A stretch of 60,499 bases of DNA from Candidatus Acetothermia bacterium (lineage in GTDB: Bacteria; Bipolaricaulota; Bipolaricaulia; RBG-16-55-9; DRXL01), in assembly GCA_022683945.1 (NCBI GenBank), contig JAJHSH010000052.1, forward strand, positions 1 through 60,499, read 5' to 3'. Within the stretch, counting starts at the first letter, position 1. The number at the start of each line of letters is the position of its first letter. Shown here in pieces: positions 23,605 to 33,421 of the stretch. A program made the position numbers and the translations under genes. The notes beneath the pieces were generated by a model that was not told the DNA's origin, made no database searches, and worked only from the letters and a program-made list of their open reading frames with translations.

Positions 23605-23722
23605 CCAGGCAGCGACCTACTCTTGCGGGCCCTCACGAGCCCACTACCATCGGCGCGGGCGGGCTTAACGGCCGTGTTCGGGATGGGAACGGGTGTTTCC
23701 CCGCCGCTGTTGGGCCACCTGG
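23605..23722 (-). rRNA. rrf: 5S ribosomal RNA
   Basis: On the minus strand the 118-nt gene begins CCAGGTGGC and ends GCTGCCTGG, which pair as helix I. Internal hallmarks are CCCGTTCCCATCCCGAAC and GCGCCGATGGTAGT. It is 18 nt beyond the 23S processing stem. A U-rich tract (TTTTATTTTT) follows its 3' end and probably ends transcription. Confidence 0.96.
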
Positions 23723-23727
23723 AATCC

Positions 23728-23756
23728 CTTTGGTCTCTCAAAAGTGAATAGAGTGC
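23728..23756 (-). repeat. 3' strand of the 23S processing stem
   Basis: AAAAGTGAATAGAGTGC (23740-23756) is the exact reverse complement of 27469-27485, and pairing continues with two mismatches out to about 23728/27498. The two arms would form a stem of about 30 bp joining the ends of pre-23S RNA, the usual RNase III substrate. Confidence 0.85.
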
Positions 23757-24182
23757 TCGCGCAAGCAACGGAGCGATTAGGACCGCTCGGCTGAACAGAT
23801 TGCTCTGCGTACACCTGCGGCCTATCTACCTGGTCTTCTCCCAGGGCTCCCAGAGACCTTATCTTGGGGTGGGCTTCGCGCTTAGATGCCTTCAGCGCTT
23901 ATCCTGTCCGGACCTAGCTACCCAGCGGTGCTCCTGGCGGAACAACTGGTACACCAGAGGTCCAGCCCTCCTGGTCCTCTCGTACTAAGGAGAGCGCCCC
24001 TCAAGTCTCTTACGCTCGCGGCGGATATGGACCGACCTGTCTTGCGACGGTCTGAACCCAGCTCACGTAACTCTTTAACCGGCGAACAGACGGACCCTTG
24101 GGACCTGCTTCAGCCCCAGGATGAGTTGAGCCGACATCGAGGTGCCGAACACCGCCGTCGATGTGAACTCTCGGGCGGTACT

Positions 24183-24213
<31 letters not shown>

Positions 24214-24689
24214 ATGATCGATGGCCTTTCCACACAGAGCCACCGGGTCACTTGGGCCTGCTTTCGCATCTGTTCCCCCTGTCGGGGTCACAGTTAAGCC
24301 GGCTTGTGCCCATGCACTCCCCGCCGGATCGCCAACCCGGCTGAGCCGACCTTTGCGCGCCTCCGTTACTCTTTGGGAGGCAACCGCCCCAGTTAAACTG
24401 TCCATCTAGCACGGTCCCCCGACCGCTGGTACGGCCGCGGGTTAGAGCCGCAACGCTCGAAGGGTGGTATTTCACCGACGCCTCCACGCGAGCTGACGCC
24501 CGCGCTTCTCCGGCTCCCACCTATCCTACACAACAAGCGTCGAGACCCAATGCCAAATTCCAGTAAAGCTCCACGGGGTCTTTCCGTCCTGCCGCGAGTC
24601 ACCGGCGTTTTCACCGGTGCTTCAATTTCACCGAGCTCATGGTCAAGACAGCGCTGGAGTGGTTATACCATTCATGCGCGTCGGAACTT

Positions 24690-25424
<735 letters not shown>

Positions 25425-26869
25425 AGTTATAGTTACTGCCGGCCTTCGTTGGGGCTTCAGTTTGGAGCTTACACCCCTCCCCTTGACCTTCCAACAGTGG
25501 CCAGGTCTCACACCCTATACGTCCTCTTGCGAGTTTGCAGGGTGCTGTGGTTTTGATAACCAGTCCCCCCAGCCTGCTCTCTGCGGCCCCCTCGAACATT
25601 GCTGCTCTACGCGGGGCCTCCTTTCTTGCGAACGTACAGGAGCATTTTGCCGAGTTCCTTGACCATGGTTCTCTCGCCCACCTTGGCATACTCTGCCCGC
25701 CTACCTGTGTCGGATTTCGGTACGGATTCTCTTCAGCTCCCTAGAGGCTTTTCTCGGCCCCTGATCGCTCTTCCTTTGGCCCCGTAGGGCCTCCGCCGCG
25801 GCTCGACTTGACCCGGAGACGGATTTGCCTATCTCCAGATGTCTCGCCTTGGGCACGGACCAGTCCGTCGGTCCGCTGAAGCGACCTGAGGCGTCCCCCC
25901 TTGGTCAACGCTGAAAAGAAGGGCCGGAATATTAACCGGCTTTCCATCGCCTACCCCTTGCGGGTTGAGCTTAGGACCGCCTAACCCTGGGTGGATGAGC
26001 CTTCCCCAGGAATCCTTAGGCATACGGTGGGTGAGGTTCTCACTCACCTCGCGCTACTCATTCCTGCATTCTCTCTTCTGCTTCGTCCGCCGCGGCTTGC
26101 GCCACGACTTCGGTCTAGGGCAGAATGCTCCCCTACCGTAGTCTCTGCACGCAGCAGAGACTCTCCCGTAGCTTCGGCGCCGAGCTTAACTCCCGCTATA
26201 TCTTGGGCGCATACTCGCTCGACTGGTGAGCTATTACGCACTCTTTAAAGGATAGCTGCTTCTAAGCTAACCTCCCAGCTGTCTGAGCAAGCACACATCC
26301 TTTCTGACTTAGCTCGGTCTTTGGGGCCTTAGCTGACGATCTGGGCCGTTTCCCTCTCGACGACGAAGGTTATCCCTCGCCGTCTGACTCCCGGTCGGTA
26401 CACGTCGGTATTCGGAGTTTGGTTGGAATTGGGTTGCCCCGCATCCATCCAGTGGCTCTACCCCCGACGCTCAACGACCGAGGCTAGTCCCAAAACTATT
26501 TCGGGGAGAACAAGCTATCACCGGGGCCCGTATGGCTTTTCACCGCAACCCACAGCTCATCCCAGAACTATTCCTCGTTCACGGGTTCGGCCCTCCACCC
26601 GATGTTACTCGGGCTTCAGCCTGGCTATGGGTAGATCGCCCGGCTTCGTGCCTACCATGCGTGACTGGTCGCCCTCTTCGGACTCGCTTTCGCTACGGCT
26701 GCGTCTTACGAACAAGACTTAGCCTGGCCACGCACGATAGCTCGCAGGATCATACTGCAAAAGGCATGCCGTCAGGCCGCTGCATCCGTTGCTGGGCATC
26801 TTGCGACGCCCATAACGAAGGCGCAGCGGGACCCTCCGACTGTCTGTGGGCGGATGGTTTCAGGTTCTG

Positions 26870-26906
<37 letters not shown>

Positions 26907-27184
26907 TGCGGTACTGGTCCACTATCGGTCAGCTGGGAGTATTTAGCCTTGGAAGGTGGGCCTTCCGGCTTCACGCCATAACACGGGTACGACGCTACTT
27001 AGGCGCGATCGCAGCGCTGCTTGTCCTTTGGCCTACGAGACTGTCACTCTCTCTGGTCGCTCTTTCCAGTGGCTTGACTAGCAGTTCGGCTAGGACTTGC
27101 AGATCATCTGTCACGGTCTGCCTCCCGTGAGGGATCGGCCTGCAACCCTTCTTTAAGAACGAAGGCAGTCTATAGCTTAAAGAA

Positions 27185-27226
<42 letters not shown>

Positions 27227-27468
27227 TCAATTGATTTCTCTTCCTCCGGGTACTGAGATGCTTCACTTCCCCGGGTTCGCCTCTCCCTCCTATGGATTCA
27301 GAGGGAGATACCGCGTCTTCCACGCGGTGGGTTTACCCCATTCGGGCATCCACGGATCAAAGCCTGCTCGACGGCTCCCCGTGGCTTATCGCAGTCTGCC
27401 ACGCCCTTCATCGCCTCCAGCTGCCAGGGCATTCACCGTCCGCCCGTACTGAGCTTGCGCGATTTGAT

Positions 27469-27498
27469 GCACTCTATTCACTTTTCAAAGACCAAAGC
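27469..27498 (-). repeat. 5' strand of the 23S processing stem
   Basis: GCACTCTATTCACTTTT (plus-strand reading, 27469-27485) pairs perfectly with 23740-23756, and CAAAGACCAAAG beyond it pairs with two mismatches. It lies between the promoter and mature 23S. Confidence 0.85.
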
Positions 27499-27537
27499 GC
27501 TATTATTAGCACTATTTAGAACTATGAAGCAGGGGGT

Positions 27538-27566
27538 ATTATAACCAGACCAAGACGGATTGTCAA
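27538..27566 (-). promoter_or_regulatory. Consensus promoter of the 23S-5S unit
   Basis: Minus-strand TTGACA (27566-27561), exactly 17 bp, TATAAT (27543-27538): a perfect sigma70-type match. The start point would be near 27531, about 35 nt before the processing stem. It shows that the 23S-5S unit is transcribed on its own and is not the tail of a 16S-led operon. Confidence 0.85.
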
Positions 27567-27672
27567 GGCAACGGGGTCGCTGTCCCTGACAGCCGAAGTT
27601 CAGTCTTTGCAATAAGAGATCAGCGAGCATACCCCATGGTGATTTCTGCCGCAATCCGTTCTTTGAGAACGA

Positions 27673-27895
27673 CCGATTGACGAGGTCGCGCCCGGATAGG
27701 GGATCGGGGAGCGGCTTGCCGTCACGCTCGTAGAGTTCGATCGTCTCCTCAATGATATCGCACAGCTCCGAAAATACGGCCTTGGCGTCTGAGCCGTGGC
27801 AACCACCAATAGAAGAGCTCCGGGTAGCTCCCGACGAAGCACCCATCCTCATCAGACCACTCAACCAGCTTCAAGTACCTGTTGCCTTTGCTCAT
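27673..27895 (-). pseudogene. Frameshifted HicB antitoxin remnant
   Basis: ATG 27895 begins MSKGNRYLKLVEWSDEDG then CFVGSYPELFY. An extra T near 27808-27811 shifts the frame. In the next frame GGCHGSDAKAVFSELCDIIE and YERDGKPLPDPLSGRDLVN continue the HicB pattern. The natural C-terminus and stop are gone; the frame runs on toward the rRNA promoter. It overlaps the truncated hicA by ATGA, so this was a HicAB module. Confidence 0.75.
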
Positions 27896-27966
27896 CGCTT
27901 TCCGCCTCTGTCCACGAACCCTGCCTGCTCAAGGTCTTTGATCAGGTCCCGCACCTTCCGGGGCAA
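27892..27966 (-). pseudogene. Truncated HicA toxin remnant (24 codons)
   Basis: From TTG 27966, behind GGAGGGAG, the frame encodes PRKVRDLIKDLEQAGFVD and then RGGKR before its stop. This is the first third of HicA; the catalytic His-containing GSHRxFxHP part is missing. The stop overlaps the hicB start exactly as in an intact operon, so an internal deletion removed only toxin sequence. The design is parallel to higB at 667-762. Confidence 0.7.
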
Positions 27967-27981
27967 GATCTCCCTCCATTT

Positions 27982-28107
27982 GCATAACGTGGGCGTCAGC
28001 CGCCCGCGCGGATCAGGGAAGACCCGGTCGCCAACCCGAATGCTTGAGACCAAGACCGCTCAGTTTTTCGAGCGCGGAGCGCGGGTCGGCTGGACGCAGT
28101 GTTGGGC
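27982..28107 (-). mobile_element. attC recombination site between EVE-nuclease and hicAB cassettes
   Basis: Minus-strand core sites are GCCCAAC (28107-28101) and GTTATGC (27988-27982). The inner arms GCGTCCAGCCGACCCGCGC and GCGCGGG(C)GGCTGACGC pair perfectly except for one extra C and one extra A on the gene-proximal arm. That equals unpaired G and T on the bottom strand, the textbook attC polarity marks. The EVE-nuclease stop is 13 nt before it. The 126-bp length equals that of the site at 812-937. Confidence 0.82.
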
Positions 28108-28119
28108 GGCCCTATGCTT

Positions 28120-29217
28120 TTACTCTGCTTCTTCTGCATACTCATCAAGCACACTGTCTGAGAGATATGCCAAATGCTTCAACTTGGCAACCTCATCTAT
28201 GCTGTCGTAAGACAGATACGTACATCTTTCGGATAACGGCCCTTCTTCCAAAAGGGAAAACACCGGGCGCTGTATCTCTTGAAAGACCTTATCTCGTCGG
28301 GCATAGGGGGCAACAATATGCAACCGGATATTCATGTTGGGCTGGAGAGCCAACAAATCCGCCATGCGAAGGATGCCCGAATAGATGGAAGTTGTATGCT
28401 CGACTTCAAACGCCCGGACAATAGCCCGGCCTCGGAGCCAGAGAACGTCTATCTGCTCAATCGTCTTGAGTGTAGTCTCGTCGTAGTTTAGGGGCAAGTT
28501 TTCCAGCACAGGGCGGTGCTCCGCTTTCCATTCTTCCATTACTGCCGTGCGATCATTTCGCGGTATCCAGACTTTTAGCCCCATTTGAGCGCCGATGCTC
28601 GCCAACTGTGCCTGCACCTTGATAGACTCCCTTGTTTCTGAGCGGGGCGGAGCTTCGGCATCGATTTCAGTATCCTGCGGAACAGATACGGTTACTTCGC
28701 CTTCGGGTCTGCGAACTTTATGACGTAGATATTTGGCGTAATCGTGTTCGTCAATCTCGAAAACATCGCCATCCTTCACTTGCGACAAAATCAACTGCTC
28801 AAGAAATTTACCATCGCTGTCATCAAGGGCGTTCAGGCTGTTGCGCAATTTTCCAGTCCAGGCGGGCGAGTTCCTATCTACGCCTTTGGTGAAGGATAGC
28901 CGGTTCCAGACTCTTTCGTCTCGAATGGGTATCGCTTTCTCTTTGGGGAGCCAAGCTATTGGCTTGACCTTGAATCGGATCACAAACGGGTCGTTCGCGC
29001 TATAAAAGATAGGCTTTTCGTCTTTGAAATACTCGCTGGTGACTTCAAGGACGCCTATCCAGCGTCCGAGTTTGACCATGTAGCAGATGAGTTTGTCACC
29101 CACCCTGATTCGGCTGGCGGCGTTTTCTTGGCGTGGACGAAAGCCCGAAATATCCTGATTGGACTTGGAGAAGGCTTCGTAAGTTTCAGGCGAGAACAAA
29201 TCGAGATAGTATGCCAT
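28120..29217 (-). CDS. EVE domain fused to a predicted PD-(D/E)xK nuclease
   Basis: This is a 365-residue two-part protein. Residues 1-140 form an EVE/PUA-like domain (YYLDLFSPETYEAF, GDKLICYMVKLGRWIGVLEV, then YFKDEKPIF) of the kind that binds modified bases in DNA. Residues 200-350 look like a restriction-type nuclease, with IDVLWLRGRAIVRAFEVEHT supplying candidate D-(x)n-ExE metal ligands. A type IV-like, modification-dependent defence nuclease is the natural reading; I infer this from architecture only. It is bounded by attC-like sites, so it looks like a mobile cassette gene. Confidence 0.75.
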   Translation of the reverse strand: MAYYLDLFSPETYEAFSKSNQDISGFRPRQENAASRIRVGDKLICYMVKLGRWIGVLEVTSEYFKDEKPIFYSANDPFVIRFKVKPIAWLPKEKAIPIRDERVWNRLSFTKGVDRNSPAWTGKLRNSLNALDDSDGKFLEQLILSQVKDGDVFEIDEHDYAKYLRHKVRRPEGEVTVSVPQDTEIDAEAPPRSETRESIKVQAQLASIGAQMGLKVWIPRNDRTAVMEEWKAEHRPVLENLPLNYDETTLKTIEQIDVLWLRGRAIVRAFEVEHTTSIYSGILRMADLLALQPNMNIRLHIVAPYARRDKVFQEIQRPVFSLLEEGPLSERCTYLSYDSIDEVAKLKHLAYLSDSVLDEYAEEAE

Positions 29218-29249
29218 GCTGATTTATGCCATCAGACTTGGATTAAGCC

Positions 29250-29338
29250 GCCCAACTTGCAAATAAGTGGAAACATTCCGTATCAAGGACAATAGCACGG
29301 AAAGATTCCGCTTATTTGCCTCTTAGGCCGCCGACCGG
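29250..29338 (-). mobile_element. attC-like hairpin upstream of the EVE-nuclease gene
   Basis: Minus-strand GCCTAAG (29338-29332) and GTTGGGC (29256-29250) bound long arms (GCAAATAAGCGGAA and TTCCACTTATTTGC, then TTTCCGT/ACGGAAT). The last core is perfect and extends to GTTGGGCGG. The first core ends in G instead of C, and the arms have no unequal extra bases. It is either a dead attC or a different inverted repeat. Confidence 0.4.
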
Positions 29339-29390
29339 AGCTCATTCCCTGTTCCTCTCCATAAAAAACCAGCGGTGGCCCTCCAGGTCT

Positions 29391-29762
29391 TCAGCCCGAT
29401 ACTGACGCCGACTCCACCTGCGGCTCCAAGTAAACGGGCACATCGCCCCAGAGCCCTTCAAGATCGTAGAATCTGCGCAGATCGCGTTGGAAGATATGGA
29501 CAATCAGATCCCCATAGTCCAAGACGATCCAATTTTTGGAGTCCCAGCCCTCCGAGCGCAGGAGCGAGCCGGCGAGCTTCTCCAGAATATTATCGGCTAT
29601 AGCTTTCACTTGCTTGGGGTTGTCTGCCGAGGTGATCACAAAAAAATCTGTAGGGATCGAAAACTCCCGCATATCGAGTATCACGGTGTTCTCGCCCTTC
29701 TTTTCCGCGATGAGCGCCACCACTTCACGCAACATTCTCTCTTGATGGGACTTCTCTCTCAT
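29391..29762 (-). CDS. rsfS: Ribosomal silencing factor
   Basis: RsfS binds ribosomal protein uL14 and blocks subunit joining under nutrient stress. The 123-residue product has the family core ENTVILDMREFSIPTDFFVITSADN (residues 24-48), then LRSEGWDSKNWIVLDYGDLIVHIF and the C-terminal RRFYDLEGLWGDVP. It follows the LCP gene by 9 bp, a common bacterial neighbourhood. Confidence 0.95.
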   Translation of the reverse strand: MREKSHQERMLREVVALIAEKKGENTVILDMREFSIPTDFFVITSADNPKQVKAIADNILEKLAGSLLRSEGWDSKNWIVLDYGDLIVHIFQRDLRRFYDLEGLWGDVPVYLEPQVESASVSG

Positions 29763-29771
29763 ATCTTCTCG

Positions 29772-31016
29772 CTATGACCCGGAATCATCCTCCCGTAGTT
29801 GAAAATCTTGTCCTAGGATCACCAGAGCGTCGGTATTCTGCCCCGTCACGCCCTTAGCTGCTAGCCCTTTAATTATATCACTTACTTCATCGGGTCTGAC
29901 GGCCTTCAGCGAGCTGCGCCAGCGGCGCTCCATTAATAATTTGATCTTCTGAGCGTTGCCCGACGTATCTATAATATAGCTCTGGGCGTAATCGAGACGA
30001 TCTGCGTTGCCGATATGAACAACGTTGAAGCCCTCATACTGCAGACGCTCGCCTACCCTGCGGGCCAACCCCGCCGTCCCCGCCCCATTGAGCACCTTCA
30101 CCCGCACCTCGTCGGCTGTCACTACATCTAAACGCCGTATCAGTTTATTGACTAACTGCGCCGTGCGCACCGGATCGGGCTCGACATAGCAGCCGACGGG
30201 CTTGGGTTTGCACACCGGCTCTCCGGGGACTTGCCTGATCTGCACCGCTTCCGGCTTCAGCCCTTGGAGCTTTTGCGCCCAACGGTAGATGATCACCGGC
30301 GCGATGTTGGTCTTGATATATTGCTGAGCCGTCGAGACGATCTCTTGCCATTGCGAGAGCGAGATCTTCGGGAGCCCCTCGCGCAAGAAGGCCTCCCAGA
30401 GCTGACGCTGACGCTGCAATCGCCCTAGGTCGCCGCCCGTCTTGTCATCACGGTAGCGCACATAGCCCAAGGCCGCCCGCCCGTTGAGCTTCTGCCTCCC
30501 CGCGGGAATATCAATCGTCAGTTTTTGCGCGTTATCTGTGTACTTGAGCGCTTGAGGCACTGTCACTGTGACGCCCCCCACGAGATCAATCAGTTTTTCA
30601 AAGCCGTCGTAGTCCAGCACGGTGTAATAATTTAGAGCGAGTCCTAGGAATCCGGAGATCACTTGGCGGGCCAGCTCGGCTCCGCCATGAGCGTAGGCCG
30701 CGTTGATCTTGTCAACCCTGCCGTCGGGGTATTTGACGTGAAGATCGCGGGGCAGCGAGAGCAGCCGCAGATCGCCCTCGCGGAGGCTTGCTACTAAGAT
30801 CGTATCGCTGCGCTGGGCTTTGGCACCCTCTATACGGTCTATCCCCAGCACCAACACATTCAGGGGGTCTTCCAACGGCGGGGACTCTACGCGGTTCTTG
30901 TACCACCAGTAGCCCGCAGCGCTGAAAGCGAAGAGAAAAACCAAAAACAAAGCAAGGCCGATCGCACGCTGCTGGCCACTTCTCTGTTGCCTTCTGCGTC
31001 GTCGAATCAAGCGCAC
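29772..31016 (-). CDS. LytR-CpsA-Psr (LCP) family protein with LytR C-terminal domain
   Basis: The 414-residue protein has a basic cytoplasmic start (RLIRRRRRQQR), one membrane helix (about 19-40), an LCP domain (LNVLVLGIDR, SDTILVASL, LLSLPRDLHVKYPDGRVDKINAAYAHGG and the Arg-rich YVRYRDDKTGGDLGRLQRQRQ) and a C-terminal LytR_C domain starting near VRVKVLNGAGTAGLA. LCP enzymes attach phospho-linked glycopolymers to the cell wall. It is cotranscribed with rsfS. Confidence 0.93.
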   Translation of the reverse strand: MRLIRRRRRQQRSGQQRAIGLALFLVFLFAFSAAGYWWYKNRVESPPLEDPLNVLVLGIDRIEGAKAQRSDTILVASLREGDLRLLSLPRDLHVKYPDGRVDKINAAYAHGGAELARQVISGFLGLALNYYTVLDYDGFEKLIDLVGGVTVTVPQALKYTDNAQKLTIDIPAGRQKLNGRAALGYVRYRDDKTGGDLGRLQRQRQLWEAFLREGLPKISLSQWQEIVSTAQQYIKTNIAPVIIYRWAQKLQGLKPEAVQIRQVPGEPVCKPKPVGCYVEPDPVRTAQLVNKLIRRLDVVTADEVRVKVLNGAGTAGLARRVGERLQYEGFNVVHIGNADRLDYAQSYIIDTSGNAQKIKLLMERRWRSSLKAVRPDEVSDIIKGLAAKGVTGQNTDALVILGQDFQLREDDSGS

Positions 31017-31219
31017 GCACCTCGCTGGTTCGCCCTACGAGTAAACTCTAAAGAGAGCGTAGCGCAAGTTACCGAGAAAGTCAACCCTCTGGGGCTCTCG
31101 CGCAGGGAACTTTGTCCCTCTTCGGCGCGTAGATGATTCTCGATTATGACTCTTCGCGGGTGCGGCATGTCGAACGGAGACGTTACCCAAGGCCGCGTCC
31201 AAGGCCAAAGAATATCTGC

Positions 31220-31225
31220 TATAAT
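31220..31225 (+). promoter_or_regulatory. Extended -10 promoter of prkA-yhbH-spoVR
   Basis: TGCTATAATAG forms an extended -10 (TGn then TATAAT at 31220-31225) with no good -35, 46 bp before the prkA ATG. The rest of 31017-31219 shows no gene. Confidence 0.5.
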
Positions 31226-31271
31226 AGCACGCGGGCTGCAGGCCCGATAGAGACCAGGAGGTGACTCACAG

Positions 31272-33332
31272 ATGGAAGGCATCGTGCGCGAACTGGCGCG
31301 AGAGATCAGAGAGAATCAAGTCCGGGACAAATACCGCCCCATCGCGTTTTCGGAATATCTGGAGATGGTCTTCGCCGATCCCCGTCTCGTGCGAAACGCG
31401 TACCAGCGGCTCTACGATATGATTCTGAGTCACGGCACGCATATCGCGAAGGTGCAAGAGAAAGAGGTCATTCGCTATAACTTCTTTGACGACCCCTTCA
31501 CCGGAGGGGAAGATGCCGTCTTCGGCATCGACGAAGCGCTCAAGAATCTAGTCGACACTTTTCACGCGGCCGCCAAGGGACTGGGGCCGGATCGCCGCGT
31601 GATCTTGCTGCACGGCCCCGTAGCGACCAGCAAGTCGACCATCGGGCGTCTCCTGAGAAAAGGCTTGGACGAGTACTCTAAGATCGAGGATGGGCGACTC
31701 TATACGTTTGAGTGGGACGTCTCGGATCTCGAAGACGAGCCCAACGACACCGTTCCCTGCCCCATCTTCGAAGAGCCCCTCAGGCTCATCTCTCCAGAGG
31801 GTCGCCAGAAGCTCTTAGCCGAACTCAATCGCGTCTTCAGAGAGAAATATCACGGGGAGTACACGCTGCGCGTCGAGGGCGATCTCTGCCCCAAATGTCG
31901 CTTCTATTTCAATCGCTTTATGCGACTTTATGAAGACGACTTGGAGAAAGTCCTCAAGCACATCACCGTGCGGCGCTTGCTCTTGAGCGAGAAGGACCGC
32001 AAAGGCATCGCGACGTTTGAGCCCAAAGACAAGAAGAACCAAGACGAAGAGGAGCTCACCGGCGGGATGAACTGGAGACTCGTCCAAGTCTATGGCAGCG
32101 ATTCCGATCCCAGAGCGTTCAACTACGACGGCGAGCTCTGCGTGGCCAATCGCGGGCTCTTCGACGGCGAAGAGCTGTTGAAGCTCCAAGAAGAGTTTCT
32201 CTATGACTTCTTGCACGCGACCCAAGAGCACGTCATCAAACCCAAGAAGAACCCCAGAATTGACATTGACACCGTGATCTTGGGACGGACCAACAACCCC
32301 GAATACAGAAGGGTGAAGGCCAACGAAAGAATGGAAGCCTTCAACGATCGGACGCGCAAGATTGATATTCCCTATGTGTTGCGCGAATCCGACGAAGAAA
32401 AGATCTATAGAAAATTCTTTGGGAAGACGACACGTGTGGCGGGCAAGCATATCGCGCCCCACACGCTTCATATGGCCGCGCTCTGGGCCATTCTAACCAG
32501 ATTGGACGAGCCCACCGGGGACATCACGATGGTGCAAAAGGCCAAGCTCTACAACGGCGAAGCGATCCCCAATCGCAACATAGATCTCAAAAAGCTCAGA
32601 GACGAAGCCAAAGACGAGGGCTTCTTCGGGATCAGCCCACGCTATGTGATTGACATGATCAGCAAGGCTCTCGTCAACGATACCGAGGGCTGCATCAATC
32701 CCTATAGAGTCTTGGCCATGTTAGAAGACAATCTCACCCATCACTCGGCGATCGACGAGAATCGTCTGGATGAGTACAAAGAATATATAGAGCTTGCGAA
32801 AGAAGAGCTCTCGGCGATCTGCCAAGAAGAGGTCCGCCGGGTCATCAGCCATAACCCCGATGAGCTGCGCGAGGTCGGGCAGAAATACTTAGATCACGTC
32901 ATGGCCTATCTCAACGACGAAAAAGTCGAAGACCGCTACACGGGCGAGGAGATCGAGCCGGACGAAGAATTTATGCGCTCTATCGAAAAACAGATCGGCG
33001 TGACCGAAGCGCAGAAGGACGACTTCCGACAAGAGATCAGCAACTGGATCAGCGAGCGGGCGCGCAAGGGCGAGCCCTTCAACCCCGAACAGAACGATCG
33101 TCTGCGCAAGGCGCTGGAAAAGAAGCTCTGGGAAGACAAGAAACACAATATCAATTTCACGGCGATGGTCAGCGACAAGACGACCGACCCGGAGCATAAG
33201 CGGCGCAAAGCAGAATGGATCGAACGATTGAAGCAAGAGTTTGCCTATTGCGATGTCTGTGCCGAGAACGTCATCGTTCATGCGGGCGCAGAGGTCGCAC
33301 GCGAAGAGCTCGAAGAACGCGAGCGAGCGTGA
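31272..33332 (+). CDS. prkA: PrkA serine protein kinase / AAA+ protein
   Basis: The 686-residue protein is PrkA/YeaG: the AAA_PrkA domain with P-loop GPVATSKST (about residues 115-123), TFEWDVSDLEDEPNDT, LRLISPEGRQ and the PrkA C-terminal kinase-like part. The N-terminus FSEYLEMVFADPRLVRNAYQRLYDMI is highly typical. Two CxxC pairs are seen (CPKCRFYF, CDVCAENV). PrkA acts in starvation and sporulation responses with YhbH and SpoVR, which follow at once. AGGAGGTGA precedes the start. Confidence 0.96.
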   Translation: MEGIVRELAREIRENQVRDKYRPIAFSEYLEMVFADPRLVRNAYQRLYDMILSHGTHIAKVQEKEVIRYNFFDDPFTGGEDAVFGIDEALKNLVDTFHAAAKGLGPDRRVILLHGPVATSKSTIGRLLRKGLDEYSKIEDGRLYTFEWDVSDLEDEPNDTVPCPIFEEPLRLISPEGRQKLLAELNRVFREKYHGEYTLRVEGDLCPKCRFYFNRFMRLYEDDLEKVLKHITVRRLLLSEKDRKGIATFEPKDKKNQDEEELTGGMNWRLVQVYGSDSDPRAFNYDGELCVANRGLFDGEELLKLQEEFLYDFLHATQEHVIKPKKNPRIDIDTVILGRTNNPEYRRVKANERMEAFNDRTRKIDIPYVLRESDEEKIYRKFFGKTTRVAGKHIAPHTLHMAALWAILTRLDEPTGDITMVQKAKLYNGEAIPNRNIDLKKLRDEAKDEGFFGISPRYVIDMISKALVNDTEGCINPYRVLAMLEDNLTHHSAIDENRLDEYKEYIELAKEELSAICQEEVRRVISHNPDELREVGQKYLDHVMAYLNDEKVEDRYTGEEIEPDEEFMRSIEKQIGVTEAQKDDFRQEISNWISERARKGEPFNPEQNDRLRKALEKKLWEDKKHNINFTAMVSDKTTDPEHKRRKAEWIERLKQEFAYCDVCAENVIVHAGAEVAREELEERERA

Positions 33333-33353
33333 CCCACACCCCGCCTTCGACCC

Positions 33354-33388
33354 CCCTCTCCCTAATCTAAAATCTAATAGGGAGAGGG
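33354..33388. repeat. Palindromic repeat, copy 1
   Basis: CCCTCTCCCTA and TAGGGAGAGGG face each other across a 13-nt loop, followed by ATGGCGTGAGGG. The same core recurs at 50145-50167 and 52018-52040. It lies between prkA and yhbH. Confidence 0.7.
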
Positions 33389-33421
33389 ATGGCGTGAGGG
33401 CAGGTCAGGAGAGTGTGCTCT

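Noticed and set aside
29250..29338. Fully functional attC site
   Set aside because: One core ends in G instead of C and the arms lack unequal extra bases; kept only as an attC-like hairpin.
29218..29390. tRNA gene near rsfS or flanking the rRNA
   Set aside because: No acceptor/T-loop signature (GGTTCGAATCC-like) was found in the gaps around 20.1-29.4 kb.
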